DNA from: Strix aluco
Taxonomy: Eukaryota; Chordata; Aves; Strigiformes; Strigidae
DNA: 64,000 bases
Direction of reading: 5' to 3'
Assembly: GCF_031877795.1 (NCBI RefSeq)
Contig: NC_133933.1
Span: 21,232,029 to 21,296,028 of the forward strand
How positions within the stretch are numbered: position 1 is the stretch's first letter; every line of letters begins with the position of its first letter. The position numbers and the translations under genes were made by a program. Positions 10,514 through 23,700 of the stretch are shown here, one piece after another. The notes under the pieces are model-generated. The model was not told where the DNA came from. It searched no databases and saw nothing but the letters and a program-made list of their open reading frames with translations.

Positions 10514-13500
10514 TTTTTAATCAATATGCAATCTACAAAATGTTATTACAAGATTATCAGTATGATCTGTTTATACTTATACTGACAAAAGACCCAAATA
10601 AAATTATGTTTTCTATTAAGAATAACAGCACTGCTTCAGAGTTATCAAAATTATAGCTAAGAACTACTAACTGCAACAGTTAGTTACTGTGTTTAGTCAA
10701 CAAAAAGACAAATAAATGTAAAATACAGGTCTGGACACCAATACTGCAGCTAAGAAGTCCATCAAGTAAAATAAATGCAACTAAAAGCAACATGTGAAAA
10801 CACGTTTTTCAGATGTAAAGTACTTTTGGACAATTAATACAAATCTAGAGGAATAAAAATCAAGGAGCATAAGGATGGCAGTGGCTTGGCATCATGTTCA
10901 ATGGAGTGCAACCATCATCCTCATTTCTCCAGAGCTGCTACACAGGGGCAGCCGGACCATGGTTCCCACTCACTGCAAAGCTTCAGCTTTGACACCCAAT
11001 AATACCTCTCTTCCTCTCTTTTGTGCTCTTTTCTGGTTGGAATAGGCAAGCATTGCAGGTTGCTTACCTACTAGCATCAAGAATGTTCTACAGTGGGGTT
11101 TTTTTCTGCCCATTACCACTATTCCTTTTTTTTTTTTTTGCCTCTCCTTTATTCTTAGAGACTTTGATGCAGATCCCATTTTGTCAGTTAAAAGACTTCC
11201 ATTGACTTCAATGGGTGTTTGAATCCAGAATTACAAGTACCATTTACCTACAGTAATACAATTAGTATGACAAAGATGAATGCAAAGATAAAATTTGTTG
11301 GTTTCAGCAAATATGACACTTTATAAATAAGGCAAACACTATAAAAATAGCTGTTCTCAGTGATTGCTGTTTAAAGTATAAAATATCCCAAACCCTGTCG
11401 GTCTTTTGTGAAGGACACACAGATAATATCTAAATACTGCCCTGTAGTAAATGTTAGTGAAGTGTCAGCATCTTAAGGGACCCAAAGAGTTGGAAGCATT
11501 TCAGTGACTGCAGGTGCTAGCTGTGGGAAGCAAAGATCAGATCCATGTGAAACCTGTTTCCTCACAGGATGCCAATGTACCTCATCAGTTATTTAAAGCT
11601 CCAATCCTTCGGCTAGCTGGACACTGAGCATCACAAGAGCTTATAGCAACTGTTCCTCATCTCCATTCCCCTCCCAAAATTACAGTTAGACTACTTATAG
11701 CCCAGATTTCTAAAGAATCAAAGCCAGTATGTTTACTCATTGTCACCTGCTGTAATATTCATCAAAAATATTAGCAAATGAGTCTTAAACATTGAGAATA
11801 TCTGTTCAGTAGGTTACACTCAAGGACATCCAAAAATGCAGAAGAAATGGGAAGCCAGGGTGTTTCTGCTTTGGCATGTTACAATAGAATGGAAAGTTAG
11901 AATTTGATGGGGGGAAAAAAGGTCAGACTACCCAAACTTTCATTAAACTGCAGCCTATTTTTAAATATTCTGACAGCAAGGCGTACAAACATCAATTTGA
12001 CACTGAACAGGGTAATTATTCAGCCTTAGGCTGCACTAATTGTCAGGTTTAAACTGAAAGCCACGCATTAAACAGTGTAACTTTCTTTCAGTGTAGCAAT
12101 ATTTCTGTGGAATTAATTCCCTGTGATCCTGATCCAATTCTGATTAAAGTTAATGGCAAGTCTTGCAGGCCTCAGATGGAAATCTAAGAGTGTGCAACAT
12201 AGATAAAGCTGTAGCTTGACCTTCTTTTGTTAATGAGTTCAGTAAGGCCGAAAGATCATTTGCACCATCCCAGATACAATACAGACTCACTAGCAGGAAA
12301 GATGACTTGCAGTGTGGCTGTTCATCACTTCAGCCATTCAAAACAGTAGCTCATATCTTGATGGGCCAACACTACACGGGCTTCTTAAACTCATCCTGAG
12401 ACACAGCAGACACCTGACAGAAGAAAAGCAGCCATTGGTTCTGCAGGACTTGTAACACCACCAGGTACCAAATGTCCAGGAGATGAGTGCTGCAAATGGG
12501 GAACCTAAGGTGAAAGAGTCCCAGAACAGCCTGGCTGTCCCTCCTTCTTAAATATAGAAAAATAGGGGCCAGTTGGGCAAGACAGGCTTTCCACAATAAC
12601 CACTGCTAACAGATTTACTGAACTGGCTGTATTAATGGTTAGACAAAGGTTAGTGCAGGTATCTGCAACATATATTTTGCTTCTTCTACCTTACTGAGCA
12701 AAGAGGTTAATAGATATTGAAGCTCTAGTATAACCATGGACTTCAGCGAACTGCAGAGCTCTGCTGTGATGCTAAGTATAAACACTTTGCCCTAACGCAC
12801 ACTGTGCCCCTTAGTTCAGCTGAGAAGTATATAAAACAAAATTAAATATAAATAAAACAAACCAAACTTGACTTTAAGGTGCTAATGGCTTCTCAAGTCA
12901 AAACAGTGATGGAGGATGCAACAGCTGAGACATATTTGGATCACTACTACACTCAAACGCTTGCTTAGATTTATAATAATATAATCTGCTAATAAAAAGG
13001 GATATATAGAGAAGCCAAAATACCGTAATAGTCTATTTGGGGCTTTGGCAATGCAATACCCATAAAAACCCTGCCCTCAGGACCTACTATAGAATCTATT
13101 ACCCATTTCATTCTCAGCTTCCAAATGGGGGGAAAAGTTTATTGTGATGAACTAGGTTCATATTATGGCCTTCTGTTTCCTCAGACTGGTAATTTTCTCA
13201 GTGCATATCACACATATTTCTACTTTTGGGGAATAACATTTATCTGTATTTTTACACAGTGTTCATATAAACAGTTACAAGCTGTGACAAAATATAAAGT
13301 GAGACTTAGTGCATTACTATATTTTTGTTCTCCAGTAATTTCAGTTTGAAGTAAGGATAATTTTAGGAAAACTGCGGGAAAAAAAAAAAAAAAGTATCAG
13401 GACTATTTTTTTAATTTATCAGATTTTTTCAGACCTGGAATTACAGCCTGCAGAAAATCACAAACAGGATAATGGCTGAGGGGAAGCATTAAAACGTTTC

Positions 13501-14268
13501 CCTAAATGCCAATGGTTTGTTGAAAACACAGTTAACACATTGATACGGGATTAACAGCTCCAGCTGCCTGCTGAAGCATCACAGCTTCACTTCTCTTGTG
13601 ATAGTCCATTCCTGCATTGTTTCCCCACAGAAAACGCCTTTAGAACCAGTAGCATGAAAACATCTCCCCATGCATGGAAAGACTGTCTTAAAAGTTACTC
13701 AAAGCAACAACTCCTGCAGTTCCCTAACCAACATCTGGAACTGGCATCCTAAAGGAGACCCAGAGCAAATGGCAGCAACCAGCCACTTCTTCAGTTTGTG
13801 GGAAAAACCCTCCACTGGTGCAAATTCTCAAAGCTTCATCAAATGAAATGGGCCTGGACTGATTTACGCTTGCTGAGGATCTGCCCCTTGTCTCTCTTGC
13901 TGCAGTAGTGAAAAAGATTTGTCTAATGCTGGCACAGAAATTTCAAACACATCTGCCATATGTTTTTTTTGCCCAAGAGATTACTTTGAGTGAACCTATA
14001 AAGTGCCGGGGAGGAAACACTCGCAGCCACAGAAAAATGAAGAATATTATTGCAGAGGAACTTTTCCCATTTTACCAATGAAATCACCCAGTTTCCAACT
14101 CATTAATTGAGGCTCTTGTCAAGAATAATATTACAACTTGTTCTGTTCACATATATCGAGGGGAGCAGAAACATGGGGGACTTCAGTTTTCAAACACCAC
14201 TAAAAAATGTAATTGGTCCTGCTGGACCTTACACAGATGCTGGTCTGCACATAAGCACTCTGGCAGTT

Positions 14269-14274
14269 TTTATT
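14269..14274 (-). terminator. STON1: Candidate proximal poly(A) signal of STON1
   Basis: AATAAA on the minus strand (GCAATAAAAACTG context), about 385 bases past the STON1 stop codon. Confidence 0.45.
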
Positions 14275-14656
14275 GCTCAATATTATATGTCCAAGCGACA
14301 TGAACTCTTTGAGTAATGCCATTAAGTTTCAATATGGAGTATGAGATCATTCCTAAGTCATAGATACACAACAGGAAAATAATATATTACAATCAGTCAA
14401 TTAAGTGCTCACATCCTGCAACTCTTTATAAGGAGACCTTACTCATACCAGTATTCCCAAGACAGGAAGTTTACTTGAATGCAGGCCAGTCAAACGAGTA
14501 ATGATTAGCAGAATCAAACCCAAAAAGCGCTAAAGAAAAGAAAAATTCAATGACCATGTTTATCCTAAACTAGGTCACTGCGCTTCTTCTCACAATAGAA
14601 TTTCCCATGTAAATTGATTCCTACTAATATCCTATGACAGTGCCTCCTGTCCTCTT

Positions 14657-14731
14657 TTACTGCATTAGGCAATTGCCAGCCTTATCTGGATCTTCTCCAT
14701 CAAGCCTAATCCACTTCTTTTCAATTTCAAC
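14657..14731 (-). CDS. STON1: STON1 coding exon 4 (C-terminus)
   Basis: 75 bp including the TAA stop. The acceptor is AACTGCAG. It encodes the last 24 residues, VEIEKKWIRLDG through AGNCLMQ. Confidence 0.95.
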   Translation of the reverse strand, partial: VEIEKKWIRLDGEDPDKAGNCLMQ

Positions 14732-17700
14732 CTGCAGTTAGAAAACAAAAAAAGCAGGTAGAATTAGCAAATAATTGGGCACTGAAAGTGTGAACTGCAG
14801 CAACGGCACAAATAAAATCTTTGAGACAGAATCAAAACATTTCCAGACCCAACAGCTTTCAAAACCACTAGTCCCAAAAATAGCTCAACTAACGAAACAC
14901 AACACTGCATTTGCAGTTCTGTTTTTCAGCATCGTCTTTGATCAGAAAAGGAATTATTTTTTAATGACTCTTTGCTCAAAGTTGTTATCACAAGTACATG
15001 CAAGATACATTTAGAATACAAAGCACGTTCACTTTGCAAATACTGTATGGGGGAATGGGGAGGAAGAAGAGCAGGAAAACACCGAAAATATAGCCCTGAA
15101 AATACCTGGCAGTTGTAAAAAGCTTTCTGAACCACATGTTTCTGAGGCTGCAGATCGCTCTCTATGCCCAGTGACTTGACTTCTGTTCCTGAGGCACAGG
15201 TATCATGAACGACAAACTGGACAGTAGCAAATGGATACCAGTCAGATGGTATTTCCTGGTCTGATCCGAGTTCCAGTTTGTAAGACAGGCTGTGTGGATG
15301 ATCTGAACCTTGGAAAAGAAAAAAAGCAAACCACACCATCAGTTAATTATCTTTTCTTTGTTTACAGTGCAAGGTTAATCTGCTAGCAAGAGAGCACAAC
15401 TCTATCTTTTATTAATGCAGAGCTGTTGTTATGATACAAGATTATCCTGTCTATAATCTTTTGCTACTTGGGCATAAGGTGGCCCCTTGCTCATTTTTTG
15501 TCTGCTTCAGCACACGTTTCACAATCATTGAGGTTTTACAAATTAATTTACACAAGATTTACCAGATCCTTCCAGCTACTGATTGAGAGAAGAGTATTAC
15601 AAACTTAGGGAGTGGTTGCTAAATTCAGGGAAGAATCTCAGTTTTCCCTTAAAAATACATTTCTTGTTCTCGTAGAAAAATAAAAAGAGGAAGGCCCCAT
15701 CTCAGCCAAGGCAGAGATGCTGTCCTGTGTCCAACAACCATCCTTTCCAGAGATCTCTGCTGTAGGAATTTTACTGGAGTGTTTATTTCAAGTACTAGAG
15801 CTATCTTGTGTAACATCATTTATTACAGTATGTCTGTGGCAGGAAGATAAAGGCGCAGCTCAGAGTGATGCTCAAACAAAATAATCCCAGCTGCCAGGAT
15901 AAGGGCAACCTGGACTCCCTTTCTAGCTTGGTTTGTTATGGGTAAAGAACATAACCCATTTCTTCCAAACAAAAGTATTACTGAAGTAACTGTCATGTTA
16001 TAAAGCAGAGTCATGAAGGACTGCCTATGTAGTGCAGAATATTCTAAATTACTTTAATCCAGACTTAGATCCTAGGGATCACTTTCTTTAGCATTTTTTA
16101 TATGTGGCAATGGTAAGGGAAAGCATGTCTCCTTCTCCTGGCACCCAGGAACACCAGGATGAAAAGCCTGCTTTCCAAAGAAACCGAGGTCAGCAGGCTC
16201 ACTATGTGCATGAAAGCAGTATAATGTAATATAATGAAAAGAATCCTTTAAATCGCAGCTGCCTCTCCAAATTCTTCAGGGCAAAAAGTAGTAATACTGT
16301 GTTTCTCCTCCTCTCCAGGATTTTAAGCATCAGCATAGACAACTAACTACCATTTGGCTACAGGCAGAGAAAGGATTGGCTGTATTTTGTCAAAGGCAAG
16401 CCTGGCAGTGTAAATTTGGTTTTCATCCATTACACTGAATGGCATCTCAAAGTTCAGGCAAAAATTCTTTATGCACTGGCTTGCTCCAGTGGCAGGAATC
16501 AATTTCATATCAGAATGAAGGAAATACTGAAGATGGAGTTAACATACACTGAGCTTTATCTGTCCGGTGGGAAAAAACACTATAGCACTCCACATCCACA
16601 GGCTTAAGGGCATTTTGTAAGGCAAAAATAAATTTTAAAAGCTACATCTCTGCTGCTCCTGGCAGCCTTGGGGTGGGCGCATCCTCTGGTCTGTGCTGCA
16701 GGTTTTCCCTGCAACCTGCCTCACAGCCTACCCAAGCCAGTTCTGATTTTAGGAGATAATTTACATTTGAGCAGTTTGATGGGCAGAGTTCTGTCACACG
16801 TGTCTCCAACTTCACCAGAACAAAGTCTAATTCAATAAACCTTCCTCCAGATTTCATTCCAAGTTCAGCATAAAGTCAATGGGTCCCAAAAAACAAGGCT
16901 TAAAGAGCACGAAGTTCATGCTTGTCTTAGTCATACTCACTAAAACATTTAACTTTTTTTTTTCCTTTTGACTAATTATATAATCAGTATAATGAATAAT
17001 TCCCTCCCTCCTCCTTGCTGTTACACTTAACAGCACAGTTAAAACTTCACTGCCTGGAAGAAAAGGTGAGGGAAGGGGAGAAAGGAATAGGAAATGTCCT
17101 TTGGATTATCAGCCCCTAAACTTCAGATGGGGAGGTCTCCAACTCTTTTTCTCCTCCCTTCTTTTTTCCACGTTTAATAACAGCAACAATAATCAGTAGC
17201 TTAAAAAGCTGTCTGCTGTCTGCAAGTGTTCCTCTCTCTATGCGGTTGACCCCAAAGGCACACACACAGAAACACAGCCACGACTTCGGGTAAGGGGCAT
17301 GTCACTGGACAAGTGCAGTCCTTCACCATCTGGACTCTCTACATGGCTGATTTACAAGCATCCCCGGCAGGCTTGCTTCCAGCAGTACATCTCATTCAAT
17401 CCTAATCCTAAATGCTGCTTCTTTACATAACTACTTATAATGTTCAGAGAAAACCTGACCTGGATTTCAGAAAATAATGCTATATACACCAGCTAGAATC
17501 CTGCACCACGGAAGAGTATCAAACACTGGCCATGAGGTCTCCCAGGCCTCTTTAAAGAAATGTGTATCACAATGGAGAGCCAGCAACCGCTCCCCACATG
17601 GGATTAGCTCCTTCTTTCTACCAAAGCACAGCTCTAACACACGCTCATAAGGAACTGGTTACAGAAATTGTAGGAAGAGGTAATACAACTTGCACTCATA

Positions 17701-20700
17701 AATGCAAGGGCAGATCCATAAAAGTGACTGGTATGATCACTGCAACAAAAAATGTGTAGGTCCTGAGTTTTGGGAATGAAGCTCCCCTAAATATGTCCAG
17801 TACAATAACACTTTTAAGGTGAGTGGGGAGAAGTAGGTGCCCAGCAATGGCCATCACCAAAGCCAGCACAGAGGGAGGGAAACCAAACTGAGCAGGACAG
17901 GCTGGAGAGACTGGATGGAAAGACTTCAACCTTCCTTGCAGATTTTGCAACCCACCTGCTGCACCAGTCAGAGCACAATGCTTTACAACCCTCACACGCT
18001 TAAAAAATCATGACCACCACCAAACCATGGCCCATGACCAAAAGCAGCAGCACTGTCACCTCCTTTTTATGTAATAGCCTACTGCTTAGTTCACTTGCAC
18101 ATGAATCGGGCTTAGAGTCACTCACGAAGCTATGCAGCAAGGCTGGTAGGGGGGTGGAGTAGGAGGTACTGACTGATTTGTGCTAAATTAGTGCTCCCAG
18201 CGTGTGCGAGACATTACCTCTGAGCACACTACAGGACAGGGTCCTTCAAGGCACTACAGCACAAAGATACCCAGTTTGTAAGCCTGTAAAGGTCTTAGGC
18301 AAAGGAGTGCAATGCCAGGGGCACACAGCATGTGGCTAAAGTCTCAGGACAATAAGACAATACACAGAGACAGGTAAAAGTGTAACATTAGGGACTTTAT
18401 TACTGAAACAGAGGAGAGAACAAAGTCAGAAACAAGTGCTGGAGCCACCTGCCAGCCCCTTGAGAATGAAGCTGGAGCACTAAACAAGTGTGAGGAGATG
18501 GCACTTCATCACTCACATACACAGTGACAGCCAGATCTGTATACCTCTGTGATGTGGGCCTTGTCCATGATCTGCTGCTGGTCATCTCTTGCTGTGTCCA
18601 AGCCTATTTCTCCTGCACTAACACTCTCTTGGTCCACAGTCCCTCTTCCAGACCGCTTGTCAGCCTCTCCATTCTTGAATCTGCCATCATCCCAGCAACA
18701 GCTGTGGTGACAGCAGCACCAGTGGTGAAGGAGGCCATGAGAAGCACCCTGTTCCAGAGCCAAACTGTGAGATGTCATCCCATCTGTGGCGCAGCAACCC
18801 ACCTGAACTGTGCTCCTCTTGGCCCCTAGGACCTGCTCCACTCTCCTGTGGTGGTGCCAGGATGCAGCCTGGCAACACACTTACTTGACCTGGACTTTAT
18901 GCCGTTTGCTGGGTTGGGATGTGCAGACTGCACAACATCAGCCACAAGTGAAGTGTCCTGGAGAAAACAGGGGGTGCAACACTAAGATGACATGTCATGC
19001 CTTGTCCAGGAAAGTGGTGCTCTCTGCCTCTGGGGCTATGGTTGACCAAAGATCTGAGGAGAAATGGTTTGTTGAAGAGCAGTAGCATCTTGTTTGGAGT
19101 TCATTTGCAGTAGAAGGAAAACAGTGTAGATCTAAGGGCTTTTGGAGATCAAATTCACCATCTTCCTGTTGTGGAAGGGAGGCCTATGAAGAAACAAGTA
19201 GCAATGGGAATTGTCTGGGAAATTATTTTGTCTTCTGAGAAAGGGAATTCAGAAATAACCACTGCTTGGAATTTTCCTGGGCAGGTATCTGATGGTCAGT
19301 GTTGGATGATAGATGTCCATTTGAGCCCAGGCATAAATGGGCCATTCCTCTTGGTCTGCTGCTAAAGGCTCCTCTGTTAGACATGGCACAGTTGTGACTC
19401 AGTGCCATACAGCCCTTAAAAAAATCCCTGGTCTTATATTGCAGCTAACCCACACCCATGAGGTGGTCTCAGTGTTGGGATCCAATGAGTTCTGGGGTCC
19501 TTCCTTTCCCCTAGGTAGTAACCTGCAAAGGCAGAGATGATAGTGTTAGGATCTGGGTAACGCTACTGTCCTGAGTCCTCTGGAGCAGCCTCCACTGGAC
19601 CTTTTTGCCTACTCCCAAAACACAGGGTTCCCCCCAACTCATCTGTCTGCTGTATCACCATCAATGTCAGAAGGAGGTACTCACCGCTTCACTTGCGGAG
19701 AAGTTCTGTCCACCGTTGGGCTGTGCTAAGAGCATAGAGCAACTTCTTCGCATCGTCTGTCAGACAACAAAGTGATCGACCAACACTTTGGAAGACTCTG
19801 AGCACTGCCTTAGAGTTCACCTAAAAGTTGTCAGTCCTTTTCATCTCTGATCTGTGAAACGCTTCCCAGGCCTTGTATTACACTGGAGTTAGAAGAAGAA
19901 AGAGAGGCTGCATGTACAAGATCCCTTTCAAAAGAAACTGTAATGCTGAAAAAGCAAGATGTTGGCCAGAAACAGAGTAGAGGTAGTGGTGTGGAAAGAC
20001 AAATGGGTTGGAGCAGGCACAGTGTAAGTTTGTACATCAAGCTAAGACAATGTATTCACAAAATGTGACCCATCAGGCTCCATGGCCACCTGGACTGATG
20101 AAATCACATCACTCCTGAAAGGCAACCAGATAATTTGGGGAGATAACGGAGCTTTTACTAGCTAACTTAGGAGACTGAAACCCTGCAGTTTAGGTGTCTA
20201 GGCAACTTGTTAAGACTTTTGTGAATTGAGAGACCTAAGTCTTTCCTGATTCACATCTGAAAATCTGTCTCTCATTTCCTAAAAAAGTTCCAAATTCTTG
20301 CTCTCTTCCTCTGGAGAATAACAACAAGCAAAGCCAAAGCAAACTAACAGAAAGATCACTAAAACTATGAAATTAGATTCAAATTGTCATTTAGCACTTC
20401 ACAAACAATTAATAATCTAACTTCACTACATCTACTCACACTATTTAGCCCTTATTCACCTGTATGAACAGCATTCAAGCAACATTGATCTGAGAAAGGC
20501 TTATGAAGCCAAGAAATTTAGGCTGGAAAATGTGCTGGTTATTTTACTTAAGTAGTAATCCTACTTTTGCCAAAATCAGTCCAGTTCTGAAAGTCTTATT
20601 TTGAACATGAAAACGTCAACAATTACTAAGAACAGATTTACATTAGGGTTGTTAGAAATTAACTCCTGCAGCGATGTCTAAATGGGTGCATTTATCCAAT

Positions 20701-23700
20701 CTTCTGGGAGAAACGCCTAGGAAATAGGTGAGTGGGAAGGCACCACCGCCAAGGAGCAGTTTGCAGTGGTGCTGGTTCCAGGAGGTGGAAGGGCAGGGAT
20801 GGAGCCCACCTGACAAAGTCATGGTTTGGAGTTTCCACCTAGGCAGTTTAGAAAATAAGAAAAGCAGCAGCTGAAGGTTGCTGGGAACCACACCACCTCC
20901 CACACTGGAGTCCATGCTCAGATGCTAAAAGGCAGTAGCAGGGCTGCCAGCAGCCACAAGCTCCCCCGGCTCCATTTCTCTGTGTTGCTTAATCACTGCT
21001 TCAGCAGTGTGGCTCCATGATGCAGAAGAAATAATCAGCTGAAGAATTGTTGCTTTACACAACGGCCCAAGGGTGGAGGTGTCCTAACAGGGAACACCAC
21101 AGTGCACAGATTTACACAGCAAGAGATTAAAACACAGTGTTTCAAAGTCTAGTCTCTCCCCAGCTCCCTGGGCGACACAGGTGCATACAGCTTCTCCAGT
21201 GCAAAGACTGGCCCCAGTACTGTGCTGAAATCATAACATGTTCTACATTTCCTTATACGATGCTCCAATTTCACCAACGTAGACTCAAATTGCAGAAATG
21301 TAATTGAATCAACCCTTCAAAGTCTATGGTTTTATAACTTAAAAAAAAAAAATAATGCTAATACTCTGGCTTTAAACTCTCCATTTATGTATCTGAATCA
21401 GCATAGGCAGCTTTTAAAAAACTAGGGTATCTCACAGCTCATACCAACTTTGCTTGGCCAGCACTCTCCCAAGGAAGCACTTTAGTAGAGTCCAGTGGAT
21501 AGTAACATATTTCGATGTCTATAAATGGAGTCACAATATAACTGCAGGCAACCTTTCCTTTTCCTTTTTTTTTTTTTTTTTTATTTTATTTAAGAAGCCT
21601 TGGACAAAGGCTTTTTGAAAGCAAAAGCCTCAGCATATTTTTCTCCCTGCGGTAAACATATTATGAAAGTTTACATATTTCTATTAGTTTGACTGCCTCC
21701 AGATTTTTGGCAAGCCTTGGGACAGCTCTATTTTTAAACTCTTAAGTGCATAAAGAAAACTTGATAGAGAGGTCTAAAAGTTGACCAGGCAGTATTACTA
21801 CCAAAATGCTTTTTCAAACACACGAACATTTCAAGGATACAAGTGATTTTGCAGATCTTGGCCAGAGGAATTATTCAAACATCAGAAGTTTAAGCTACTG
21901 GTAGAAGATAATATAAAGCTGTAGAATGCCCAAAAAAACCCAAATAATATTTCAAATAATATAAATCTTAAGTTAATTGTGCACATCAAATGTTAAGGTG
22001 AATGAACTGCAGAATTAAAGACTTTAGAAGACTTATAATCTCTTTTAAAATTGCCTGACTAGATTGCTGACTTGATTTTGCAGAAGCAAACCAACATTAA
22101 ATAGCAAAGAATATTAAAAGCTACCCAGTCAGTCAGTCCCATAAGCCTTGGGAAAACACACGGGTCACAGCAGCACAGAGCAAATCCTTGAAGCCTGGAG
22201 TGCAAGACATCCGTATCTGCAGATTTTGAAGACCTGAGGAATCTTCTTCTGTCTACTAGTTTCCCTACATCTCTCCATCTATCATCTTGCAGGCTCCCCA
22301 ACCCCTCCCTTACTGCCTCCCTTTATCTTCATTTCTCACTCCCCACCATTTAGTCTGGCTTGGCTCCCTGCCTTAGGTTAGCCCGTCTGCCGGTGCTGCA
22401 TCTCCTCTGCTCTCCCGCTGCCCATTGCTCGGCAGCCACCAGCATTCTCTCCAAGCAGAGCGTGAGATACTGGGGTAACAAGCAGCGTGTAAAAGGGAGG
22501 GCTCAGCCAATTAGCCACAGGCATTAGCCACAGGCCCAAGCCAACCACAGCTTCTTCCAAAGCAAAAGAACAGGAAAAACAGAGATGGCATTAACGTGAC
22601 ATCATTTCTGAATCTGACCACAGCGGTGTTTGTGCTGTTCTTCCCATGGGGTGCAGCAATAGAAATCGAAAGGCACAAGTGCTCGAGGTTTGAGAGACCT
22701 CATCACCTAAGCAAGACCCAGTCTGCACACAAAAGGGACCAGTATTTCCATGCAGCACCATTGGTAAAAATACTAGCTCTTGCCATGCAATAATTCATAC
22801 TCTCAGTACTGCCACATTAGCATGTTGATGTAGGATGCTTTCAAATGCTGTTTTAATACCGAAAGCGATCTATATCATATCTAGGCTCAGGATAATATTC
22901 CCTTTTCATTTGCTGCTGCCTGTTTTTCTGTCCATCTGTTACTTCCGTCACTGAAATATCAATCAGAATTCAAATATCAAACTGTAAAAAAAAAATAAAT
23001 AAAATAAATTCATAATTACCTAAACAACAGGTCAGATTAAATATAACTTACAATTAGTTAAAAATGAGGAAAAAAATATCCTCGGGAGTTTTTTTGCCTT
23101 TACTTTTTTTTTTTAATAGTTTTGAATGTTAACTCTCACCTGCACGCACATCTAGCTGTAAGAACCTGGGAGTGGATATGTCAACTTAGTACTAGCATAC
23201 CTGAAACCAGGACTCAGGAAGATTAAATCTTTTCCAGACATTTTAAAGAGGTAGTATCCTAACTGTCTGGACTAACTACAAGACTAGGCCAATCCATTTA
23301 TTAATACTACACACTTACTCCCTTCTTAAAAGTACAGATTTTACAGCTATTTTAGGCAAAATGCTTTAATAGATGCCCTTGTCTTACACAAGATTCCCAA
23401 AGCCTCAAATACACATAATGCATATCCAAGCAGAGGATCAAATGCCTTCACTCTACAGAACTCAAAGCAGAATACTGTATTCCTCAAGAATTTTTATGCC
23501 CTTAGAAAAGTACTGTATAGGTCTATGAATCTGGTAATGTGACTAAAAACTGGAATTTTAAAAACATACATTTATATTTTCCTTCTCCAAAAAGTCATAT
23601 TTTCTCCATTAAATTAAGGTGAATTAACTATTTCACTTAGTGGGAAATTAACAACTTCCACATGCACAACTATGGTTTTACAGCTGCAAGTTTTTAGTGA

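Larger units (their letters stand above)
10490..14656 (-). other. STON1: STON1 3' UTR (long form, inferred)
   Basis: Downstream of the STON1 stop there is no other gene, and the sequence is AT-rich, as 3' UTRs often are. Two minus-strand AATAAA signals bracket possible ends: 14269-14274 (short form, about 0.4 kb) and 10508-10513 (long form, about 4.1 kb). The long form is an inference from the signal and an empty interval. Part of the region could instead be intergenic or intronic to a read-through transcript. Confidence 0.45.
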
